Origin: Gemmatimonadota bacterium
Lineage (GTDB): Bacteria; Gemmatimonadota; Gemmatimonadetes; Gemmatimonadales; GWC2-71-9
DNA length: 22,845 nt
Direction: 5' to 3'
Assembly (NCBI GenBank): GCA_003220955.1
Contig: QHTW01000221.1
Coordinates: 1 to 22,845, forward strand
Shown: piece after piece, positions 15,378-21,259 of the stretch
Numbering within the stretch: position 1 is the stretch's first letter
How the letters are laid out: each line of letters starts with the position of its first letter
The notes under the pieces: model-generated
Seen by the model: only the letters and a program-made list of their open reading frames with translations
The model's database searches: none
What the model was told of the DNA's origin: nothing
Position numbers and translations under genes: made by a program

Positions 15378-16507
15378 TCCGGGTAGCGTTCGTCAGCCAC
15401 CAGTCGCACATGCGGATGGGTGGGCAACGCAGCATGGCGCTGCTCATCGAACACCTCGACCGACACGTCGTAGAGCCGCTCGCGATTTGCCCCGGGCCCG
15501 GAGAGCTGACCGACCACCTGCTCGCGCTGCACTGCCCCGTCGTCCACATCCCCCTGTATCACATCAAGCCGCGCACCCTGATCCCGATGTGGCGTTCGTC
15601 CCGCGTCATCCGCCGCGTGCTCCTCGACCGGCGCGTCGACATCATCGCCCCGGATGCGTCGCGCGACGCGCTCACCTGTGGGCTCGCCAAGCTCGGCACG
15701 CGGACCAAAATGGTCTGGTTCATCTGGCAGACGGCGCACTACGGCCTCGACCCGCTGCTCGAGCGATTGGCCGACGGCATGATCGGCGACTCCAACGACG
15801 CGGGTCGCCGCTTCTCAGGCCGGGCGCGGCGGCACGGCAAGTATGCCGTGATCCACACGGGATCGGATCTGCGGCGGTTCACGCCACCAGCCGGTGGCGA
15901 TCGTCGCGCCGCGCGGACTGCACTGGAGCTGCCTGAAGACCGCTTCATCCTGCTGTTCGTCGGCCAGATCAAACGCGGCAAGGGAGTGCTCGACATCGTG
16001 GACAGCCTGGGCCTGCTGCGGCGCGAGCTTCCACACGACCGCATGCCCTTCCTGCTGGTAATCGGTAGTCCCGATCCACCGGAGATCCTCGCAGAGATCA
16101 GTCGCCGCGCGGCCGCGCGCGGGGTGACATCAGACATCCGGGTTCTCCCGCAACAAGAGCACATCGAGCGTTGGATGCAGGCGACGGACGTCCTGATGAG
16201 CGGTTCCCATCAGGACACCGAGGGCATGTCGCGCGTGCTCCACGAGGCGATGGCATGCGGCGCCGTGCCGATCGCGACCAACATTCATGGAAACCGCGAG
16301 GCATTGACGCCCGAGACCGGCATCCTCGTGCCGGAGCGCTCGCCCGCGGAGCTGGCCCGCGCCGTGGTCGAGCTTGCCAGCGATCCTGCGCGCCTCGCCC
16401 GCATGCGCGCCGCGGCGGCACAACGCGCGCGCGACCTGTTCGACGTCAGGTCGTACGCGCGCAACGTGGAGCGCTGCTACTTGAACGTCCTCGGTCGCGC
16501 ACCCTGA
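15374..16507 (+). CDS. GT4-family glycosyltransferase (GT-B fold)
   Basis: A GT4-like transferase that would move a sugar from an activated donor to an unknown acceptor at the cytoplasmic side. The N-terminal Rossmann strand IRVAFVSHQSHMRMGGQ starts almost at the junction with clpX. C-terminal domain motifs are the linker HTGSDLRRF, FVGQIKRGKGVLDIV and the donor-binding SGSHQDTEGMSRVLHEAMACGAVP with the E-x7-E spacing. No ATG, GTG or TTG fits the family start. The nearest upstream in-frame ATG (15311) lies 64 bases inside clpX and adds 21 low-complexity residues with no ribosome binding site. The next downstream ATG removes the first strand. I therefore place the start at CTG 15374, in a CTGA overlap with clpX preceded by purine-rich AGAAAGAAG. 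The start is inferred; the family call is firm. Confidence 0.85.
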   Translation: MIRVAFVSHQSHMRMGGQRSMALLIEHLDRHVVEPLAICPGPGELTDHLLALHCPVVHIPLYHIKPRTLIPMWRSSRVIRRVLLDRRVDIIAPDASRDALTCGLAKLGTRTKMVWFIWQTAHYGLDPLLERLADGMIGDSNDAGRRFSGRARRHGKYAVIHTGSDLRRFTPPAGGDRRAARTALELPEDRFILLFVGQIKRGKGVLDIVDSLGLLRRELPHDRMPFLLVIGSPDPPEILAEISRRAAARGVTSDIRVLPQQEHIERWMQATDVLMSGSHQDTEGMSRVLHEAMACGAVPIATNIHGNREALTPETGILVPERSPAELARAVVELASDPARLARMRAAAAQRARDLFDVRSYARNVERCYLNVLGRAP

Positions 16508-17073
16508 GGTTCGTCGGCTCGTTTCCGCGGGCCGACGTGGCCCTCGATCCACCGCTTCCCGAGGTGGCGTTCATCGGCCGCTCCAATGTCGGGAAGTCGT
16601 CGCTGCTCAACGCGGTGGTCGGGCAACGCCTTGCGAAGACCTCGGCGACGCCCGGGAAGACGCGGCTGCTGAACGTCTTTCTCACCGACGGCTCGCACTA
16701 CTTTCTCGACCTGCCGGGGTACGGATACGCTCGCGCGGGGAAGGCGCAGCGCGCGGCATTCCGTGGGTTGCTCACGCACGCCCTGCGACGGGAGCACTTG
16801 GCCGGCGTCGTCTGGCTGCTGGACATTCGCCATCCCCCGTCCGTTGACGATCGGGCCATGCAGGACGTACTGGTTGAAGGCGAAACGCACGTGCTGGCCG
16901 CCCTGACGAAAGGCGACAAGCTTTCAACAGCGCAGCGGCGCGCGCGCGAACGCGAGCTCCGCGAGGAGCTGGGACTTCCTGAAGATCAGGTGATCGTGAC
17001 GAGCGCCAAAACTGGCGATGGAATTGCGGAGCTGAAAGAAGCGATCGATGGCCTGGTGAGCGGGGTGGCATGA
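16504..17073 (+). CDS. engB: EngB/YsxC ribosome-biogenesis GTPase
   Basis: A small essential GTPase that helps assemble the large ribosomal subunit. Motifs in order: G1 GRSNVGKSS (25-33), G2 region SATPGKTRLLN, G3 DLPGYGYAR, G4 TKGDKLS and G5 TSAKTGDG. From the CTG at 16504 the protein has 189 residues, close to the family norm, and begins RFVGSFPRADVALDPPLPEVAF. That leader matches the usual few residues before the P-E-x-A-F strand. The only canonical start nearby is GTG 16537, which would remove FVGSFPR. No ATG, GTG or TTG lies in frame for well over 100 bases upstream. The CTG overlaps the upstream stop as CTGA. No Shine-Dalgarno sequence is visible, so coupling to the glycosyltransferase is likely. 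Its own stop overlaps an ATG (ATGA at 17070). Confidence 0.9.
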   Translation: MRFVGSFPRADVALDPPLPEVAFIGRSNVGKSSLLNAVVGQRLAKTSATPGKTRLLNVFLTDGSHYFLDLPGYGYARAGKAQRAAFRGLLTHALRREHLAGVVWLLDIRHPPSVDDRAMQDVLVEGETHVLAALTKGDKLSTAQRRARERELREELGLPEDQVIVTSAKTGDGIAELKEAIDGLVSGVA

Positions 17074-17714
17074 TCGAAACGGCGGTTGGGCGGTTGGGCG
17101 GTTGGGCGGTGAGAACTGCAGCGTTGCTGAGCCTTCTCACCGCCCAGGCGCCCAACCGCCTAACCGCCCAGGATACGATCCCGCCTGGTTACGGAACGCT
17201 CCGCCGCGACGACATCGTCGTGCCGCTCAGCACCGGCACAATCGGGATCCAGGTGCTGCCCCTCGACGAGCAGGTGATCCGGCTCCTCGCCCCCGACACC
17301 TACCGCTCACTCCACCAGCTCGTATCGAGCCGTGCCGCCGAAATCGCGGATGCCGCGCAACGCGGCGGGACGGAGCATCCAACGCTGGTGATGGTCACAA
17401 TTCTGGGGATCGTGCCGGAGGCGCGATTCAACCCGGAAGAAGTGAACATCACGAGTCGCGGGCGACTGTTTCGTCCCAGCGGCATCGTTCCGCTGTCGCC
17501 CACGTGGAGCTCGTTCCAGTTGAACGCCCGCCAGCAGGCTGCCGCGATCTATCTGTTCGAGCCGGGCATCAGCGTCCGCGAGGAGCTGACCGTGAGCTAC
17601 CAGGGGCTCTCGAGCGATGCCTGGAGCCGATCAATCCGGCTCCTCGATCAGGAGCGCGCGCGCGTTAAGGCGCGCGCGCAGTCGGAAGCGAAACGCGATT
17701 CTGGAGCCCGGTAG
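17070..17714 (+). CDS. Secreted protein of unknown function
   Basis: From the ATG at 17070 (ATGA overlap with engB) the protein has 214 residues. I recognise no family. An in-frame GTG at 17109 would give a compact signal peptide MRTAALLSLLTAQA, so the true start may be there. The mature part begins near QDTIPPGYGTLRRDDIVVPLSTGTIGIQVLPLDEQVIRLL and looks like a mixed beta domain; the conserved-looking core is TLVMVTILGIVPEARFNPEEVNITSRGRLFRP. The C-terminus is Arg/Ala-rich. The whole signal-peptide region is encoded within a 36-bp inverted repeat. The 3' end overlaps the convergent ApbE-like gene by 50 bases. Confidence 0.7.
   Translation: MIETAVGRLGGWAVRTAALLSLLTAQAPNRLTAQDTIPPGYGTLRRDDIVVPLSTGTIGIQVLPLDEQVIRLLAPDTYRSLHQLVSSRAAEIADAAQRGGTEHPTLVMVTILGIVPEARFNPEEVNITSRGRLFRPSGIVPLSPTWSSFQLNARQQAAAIYLFEPGISVREELTVSYQGLSSDAWSRSIRLLDQERARVKARAQSEAKRDSGAR
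17081..17168. repeat. 36-bp inverted repeat with 8-bp periodicity at a gene start
   Basis: Left arm 17081-17116 and right arm 17133-17168 are complementary over 36 positions with about four mismatches, separated by 16 bases. Each arm is made of tandem copies of GGGCGGTT or its complement. The innermost pairing is GGTGAGAA/TTCTCACC. The structure starts nine bases after the ATG at 17070 and ends just before the codons for the mature protein. A transcript could fold into a very stable hairpin there. Confidence 0.8.
17654..17679. repeat. GC hairpin in the overlap of two convergent genes
   Basis: GCGCGCGCGC (17654-17663) and GCGCGCGCGC (17670-17679) form a perfect 10-bp stem with the 6-base loop GTTAAG. 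The loop contains the stop codon of the ApbE-like gene (minus strand), and the whole hairpin lies inside the end of the plus-strand gene. It could slow or end transcription from both sides, but there is no T run. Confidence 0.5.
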
Positions 17715-18360
17715 TCCAGCGCACGCCCGCCGAATCAGCACAGACGACACCCATCTCCGGCGCGACCGCGAGCGCGCGATTGCAGCCACCCGCCAGCGCG
17801 AGCAAGGCTGCGGCCCAGGCGTTCGCCGCAAGCGCGTCGGTGGCGAGCACCGAGACCGAACGTGCGCTGCCAGGGGGGGCATTCCGTCGCGACGCCGTTC
17901 GCAGCGATCCGCCCTGGAGGTCCACGACGCCCAACGTCCGGAGGGTGTTGTCCGGATCGGGAATGCCGACGGCCCGGTGGGTCGGCCGGCCCAGCCAGTA
18001 GTACTGCCCGCCCACGTCCAGCAGCGCGCTGTCCACAGCGTTCGCGACAGCCATGGCCGCGCGATCGAGGGCGTACCCGTACGCGATACTGTCGATCGGA
18101 ACCGAAACGCCGGTGCGTTGCCGGACTGCGCGCCGCAGGGAATCGATGGCGGGAATGGACATATGGCGTTGCAACAGCGAATCGATGCGATCGACGGAAT
18201 CGTGCGCTGCTTCCAGGGCACGGAGGACGCGGTCACTGTCCGCGCCCCATGCGGCCACCGACATCATCGTGCCCAGCTCCGGCCACGCCCGCGAGATCCC
18301 GGGATGCCCCTCGGCACGGCAGGCCGCGAGGATCAGGCAGAGCACAAGATTGATTCTCAA
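17665..18360 (-). CDS. Shortened ApbE-like lipoprotein (FAD:protein FMN transferase family, motif missing)
   Basis: Starting at TTG 18360 the protein has 231 residues and a clear lipoprotein signal, MRINLVLCLILAAC with the lipobox cysteine at 14. An ATG at 18387 would add nine residues, but it overlaps the divergent kinase start. ApbE-like stretches follow: ELGTMMSVAAW (28-38), VPIDSIAYGYALDRAA (87-102), SALLDVGGQYYWLG (111-124) and VGIPDPDN (131-138). True ApbE enzymes are about 300 residues or more. They carry an H-x-x-D-P-x-T-G segment after the SLRTA-like strand, plus a longer middle region. Here both are absent: SLRTASRRNAPPG passes straight into SVSVLATDALAANAWAAALLAL. FMN transfer to flavoproteins is therefore doubtful. 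A C7 run (minus-strand sense) near 17873-17879 lies in the altered area. Confidence 0.7.
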   Translation of the reverse strand: MRINLVLCLILAACRAEGHPGISRAWPELGTMMSVAAWGADSDRVLRALEAAHDSVDRIDSLLQRHMSIPAIDSLRRAVRQRTGVSVPIDSIAYGYALDRAAMAVANAVDSALLDVGGQYYWLGRPTHRAVGIPDPDNTLRTLGVVDLQGGSLRTASRRNAPPGSARSVSVLATDALAANAWAAALLALAGGCNRALAVAPEMGVVCADSAGVRWTTGLQNRVSLPTARAP

Positions 18361-18385
18361 GATGGATAGTTGAATATAGAAGACC

Positions 18386-19696
18386 ATGAGCGCGCTGCGA
18401 CAACATCTGCTGCTGTTCTCCACCATTGCCCTCGCCCTGATCGTGCTCGGGGTGGGAGTCGCGTTGTGGCGGCTGCGGCAACGGTTGCTGCGCTCCGAGC
18501 ACGAGCGGCGCCGCGCGGCGGACGAGCTGAACCGGCGGCTGTCGGAGCTCTTCTCGCTGCAGGAGCTCTCGTACGTTCTCTCCGACTCCCTCGAGCTGGA
18601 TCGCATCGTCGAGCAGGTCGTGCGGTACGCGGTGCGGTTTCTCGATGCTCAGGGCGCGCTGCTGGCCCTGGTGGGTGAAGGACCCAACGACCCGCTGCAG
18701 GTCGCCGCGGCCGAGGGGACGCTCGCACCGCTGCGCGGCCAGAAGATTCAGGGTGACGACGCCGGGCTCGTCGCGCGCTCCACCGGCCGCGAGCACCTCG
18801 AGCTGATTCGGAACTCGGGGGGAGGCGGGAAGGAGGGGTCCGGCGCCGAGCCCACCGTGATCGCGAAGGGCATCCAGGCGGATGCCGCGGCAGCCGTGCC
18901 GTTGCGCTCGCACGGGACGGTCATCGGCACGCTCATCATCACCGATCCGCGGGAAGGGGTATTCGTTCCGGAAGACATCCGTCTCCTCTCTACGCTCGCC
19001 ACCCACGCCGCCGTGGTGATCGCCAACGCCCGCTTCTTCGAGATGGTGCGGCGTGCCAAGGAACAGTGGGAGACGGCGTTCGACGCGTTGAGCGAGGGCA
19101 TCGCCGTCGTCGACGACGAGGGACGGGTTCGCCGCTCCAACCGGTCGCTCGCCGCCCTCCTCGGCGCGCCCCTCCCCAACGTGGTCGGCACGCCGCTCGG
19201 CGAGGCGCTCCTGGGCAAGCCGAACGCGCTGCACGAGCTGCTCGCGGCGACGCGGCGCGGCGAGCGTCCCGCACCGCTGGTCGCGCGCTCGGACCGGCTC
19301 CGGCGCACCGTGCGGGTGAACGCGGCACGCATACCGGGGGCCGCGACCGAACAAAGCATCGTCGTGATGGTGGAAGACGTGACGGAGCAACAGGCGCTCG
19401 AGACGCAACTCGTCCAGAGCGAGAAGCTGGCGGCGGTGGGCCAGCTCGTGTCCGGCGTCGCGCATGAGCTGAACAACCCGCTGACATCGATCGCGGGACT
19501 CTCCGAATTCCTGCTCGAGCAGAAGGAGCTCGGCAAGAAAGACCGGGGTCATCTGCAGGTCATTCAGGAACAGGCGGAGCGGGCGGGACGCATCGTGCGC
19601 AACCTGCTCACGTTCGCGCGCAAAGGCTCGGCGGAGCGTCCAGGACATCACGGTGGAGCGGGAGCTGAGCGGCGCGCTCCCCGACGTCTTCGGTGA
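18386..19696 (+). CDS. Hybrid sensor histidine kinase, N-terminal part (TM-GAF-PAS-HisKA), frame broken at about 19640
   Basis: The frame opens with ATG 18386. It has one membrane segment (about 8-28), a short coiled region (32-60), a GAF domain (about 68-217), a PAS domain (about 225-335) and a HisKA dimerisation domain. The phosphoacceptor is H360 in SGVAHELNNPLTSIAG. The HisKA helices continue to NLLTFARKGSAER418, after which the frame yields non-homologous residues until the stop at 19696. The expected continuation (ATPase domain) is present in another frame, starting around 19641. About 20 linker residues that normally follow are missing, so this looks like a small deletion rather than a one-base slip. 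The protein would autophosphorylate in response to an unknown signal. It is divergent from the ApbE-like gene (25-base gap). Confidence 0.85.
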   Translation: MSALRQHLLLFSTIALALIVLGVGVALWRLRQRLLRSEHERRRAADELNRRLSELFSLQELSYVLSDSLELDRIVEQVVRYAVRFLDAQGALLALVGEGPNDPLQVAAAEGTLAPLRGQKIQGDDAGLVARSTGREHLELIRNSGGGGKEGSGAEPTVIAKGIQADAAAAVPLRSHGTVIGTLIITDPREGVFVPEDIRLLSTLATHAAVVIANARFFEMVRRAKEQWETAFDALSEGIAVVDDEGRVRRSNRSLAALLGAPLPNVVGTPLGEALLGKPNALHELLAATRRGERPAPLVARSDRLRRTVRVNAARIPGAATEQSIVVMVEDVTEQQALETQLVQSEKLAAVGQLVSGVAHELNNPLTSIAGLSEFLLEQKELGKKDRGHLQVIQEQAERAGRIVRNLLTFARKGSAERPGHHGGAGAERRAPRRLR

Positions 19697-20483
19697 CCGG
19701 CACGGATTGCAGCAGGTCGTCCTCAATCTCCTGACAAATGCCGCTCACGCGGTGGCGGAAAACCCGCGCGAGCGCCCACGCCAGATCACCGTCTCGACCT
19801 GGTTCGACGGGCAGGTGCACCTGCGCGTGGCGGACACCGGACCCGGCATTTCCGACGAGGTCGCGCAGAGCGTGTTCACGCCATTCTTCACGACGAAAGA
19901 GCCCGGCAAAGGCACGGGCCTCGGTCTGTCGATCACCTATTCGATCGTCGAAAGTCACGGCGGCCAGATCGCGCTGGAACCGCGCGGCCCGCGCGGCGGC
20001 GCCGCGTTTCGCGTGGACCTGCCGCCCGCGCCCGCCGACGCCGTGCGACCCGCGCTGACGCCGGTGCACGGCACACCGACGGTGGCCGCATCACCGACCG
20101 TGAAGCGCACGATCCTGCTGGTTGATGCGGATCCCGCCGTGCAGCGCACGATCAAGGCGCTGTTCGCGCGGGACGGCCATGACGTGGAAGTCGCCGGGGA
20201 TCCGCAGCACGCGCTCGACCTGGCGCAACGGGGCAGCTTCGATCTGGTGATCACGGACGCGCGCGCGATGGCGCCTGGAAAACGCGGAACGCTGCTGGCG
20301 GAGGAGCTGGTAGCGCGGATGCCGGCTTTACGGGAGCGCATCATCGTCGCGACAGGCGACGTTCGCCCGACGACCGAAGAGACGCTGGCGCGTCTCGGCG
20401 TGCGTTACGTGCGCAAGCCTTTCAACCTGCGGGATCTTCGCGTCGAAGCGGCGCGCTTGTGGGAGGCGACGGCGCTGTCGTAG
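19653..20483 (+). CDS. Hybrid sensor histidine kinase, C-terminal part (HATPase_c-REC)
   Basis: Continuation of the kinase in a different frame. Homology begins at about 19641 (QDITVERELS). GTG 19653 is the first possible start, but it has no ribosome binding site, so independent expression is unlikely. Numbering from that GTG: N box NLLTNAAHAV (N29), G1 box D61-TGPGIS, F box VFTPFFTTK, G2 box GKGTGLGLS. After an Ala/Pro linker (about 124-150) comes a receiver domain, TILLVDADPAVQRT, with phosphoacceptor candidate D202 (LVITDARA) and K255 (VRKPFNLRDL). Together with the N-terminal part this forms a hybrid kinase able to pass phosphate internally. The last 79 bases overlap the 3' end of the convergent alkyltransferase-like gene. 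Confidence 0.85.
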   Translation: MERELSGALPDVFGDRHGLQQVVLNLLTNAAHAVAENPRERPRQITVSTWFDGQVHLRVADTGPGISDEVAQSVFTPFFTTKEPGKGTGLGLSITYSIVESHGGQIALEPRGPRGGAAFRVDLPPAPADAVRPALTPVHGTPTVAASPTVKRTILLVDADPAVQRTIKALFARDGHDVEVAGDPQHALDLAQRGSFDLVITDARAMAPGKRGTLLAEELVARMPALRERIIVATGDVRPTTEETLARLGVRYVRKPFNLRDLRVEAARLWEATALS

Positions 20484-20800
20484 GCCTCGGACGGCCAGCC
20501 ATACGTCCCGAGATTCACCGCGCCCCCCCCACCCGGCGCGAAGCGGACGCCCTCGCGCAGCAGCAGCGCGCGCTGCAGGACGGCGCTGTGATCCTGGCCC
20601 GAGAATGAAATGCGGCCCGCCGCGTTGATGACGCGCCACCACGGCACATCGTTGTCTTCGGGAAGCGCGGAGAGGGCCCAGCCGACCGTGCGTGCGGCAC
20701 CGGGACGTCCCGCGAGCCGCGCGATGATGCCGTACGTCGCCACCCGTCCCTTGGGGATGTGACGGACCACGCGGTAGATCCGATGATAGAATGGATTCAC
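20405..20800 (-). CDS. Alkyltransferase-like protein (ATL; MGMT fold without the catalytic cysteine)
   Basis: A 131-residue protein of the MGMT DNA-binding family. The active-site motif PCHRV is replaced by P53-W54-W55-R56-V57 (DNDVPWWRVINAAGRIS). The alkyl-accepting cysteine is thus a tryptophan, as in ATL proteins, which bind O6-alkylguanine and hand it to nucleotide excision repair. The arginine-finger region AARTVGWALSALP and the helix GRVATYGIIARLAG are conserved. ATLs usually have tryptophan followed by histidine; the second tryptophan is unusual. The family normally ends shortly after YGW (about residue 102). Here about 29 extra basic residues follow and lie antisense to the end of the kinase receiver. 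Start is GTG 20800. A run of eight C (20523-20530) lies within the gene but the frame remains consistent across it. Confidence 0.82.
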   Translation of the reverse strand: MNPFYHRIYRVVRHIPKGRVATYGIIARLAGRPGAARTVGWALSALPEDNDVPWWRVINAAGRISFSGQDHSAVLQRALLLREGVRFAPGGGGAVNLGTYGWPSEAYDSAVASHKRAASTRRSRRLKGLRT

Positions 20801-20814
20801 AAGGGAGCCTGCCT

Positions 20815-21259
20815 CTAGCTTACGCGCAGGACGTCTTCCAGCAAGTCTGCGTCCCCACCCCCCACTATTGACAAAATGTCATCCACTGCTCTGCGCTCGC
20901 GCGGCCACGCAAACCGCTCCGCCGCGTCCCGGGGCCGCAGCCACTCGGCCCGATCGTGCTCCGGGGAGAGTGTGACCGTCACATCGGGTGCGACAAAGGC
21001 CGCGAACACCGGAATCAGAGCGACTTCGTCGCGCTTGTGCTGATAAAACGCCTCGGTGCGGCTGAGATTGTAGAATTTCGCCCAGCTCGCGCAACGAGGC
21101 CTGCACCGGCGTCTCGCCGGGCTCAATCGTTCCGTGCACGGTCTCCCACGATCCCGGATTACGGCCATTCGGCCCGCGGCGCAGCGCGAGGATCTCGAGC
21201 GTGCGCCCCGCGCCCCGCAACGCGTACGTGTCCACGAAGGACACTCGGATGGAGGTCAG
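20815..21259 (-). pseudogene. Nudix hydrolase, frame broken inside the Nudix box
   Basis: The N-terminal frame encodes SFVDTYALRGAGRTLEILA followed by the start of a Nudix box, GTIEPGETPVQASLREL-G-E. At about 21076-21081 the frame changes. The rest (FYNLSRTEAFYQHKRDEVA, then VFAAFVAPDVTV and EWLRPRDAAERFAW to the stop at 20815) is in another frame. The box should read G-x5-E-x7-R-E-x-x-E-E-x-G; the E-E-x-G part and a few following residues are missing, so about 20 bases seem deleted. As written it could not coordinate metal. The type resembles NudB/MutT-like nucleotide pyrophosphohydrolases. The start may be CTG 21259, overlapping the upstream stop as CTGA and giving MTSIRVSFVDTY, or GTG 21244. 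The alkyltransferase-like gene follows after 14 bases. Confidence 0.8.

Noticed and set aside
20521..20532. Homopolymer of eight C as a frameshift in the ATL gene
   Set aside because: The family-typical residues on both sides (LLLREGVRF and the following TYGW) stay in the same frame, so the run does not break the gene.
21021..21168. ATG at 21168 as a separate gene for the second Nudix fragment
   Set aside because: The residues between that ATG and the conserved FYNLSR are an out-of-frame reading of the first half of the Nudix box, so it is not an independent start.
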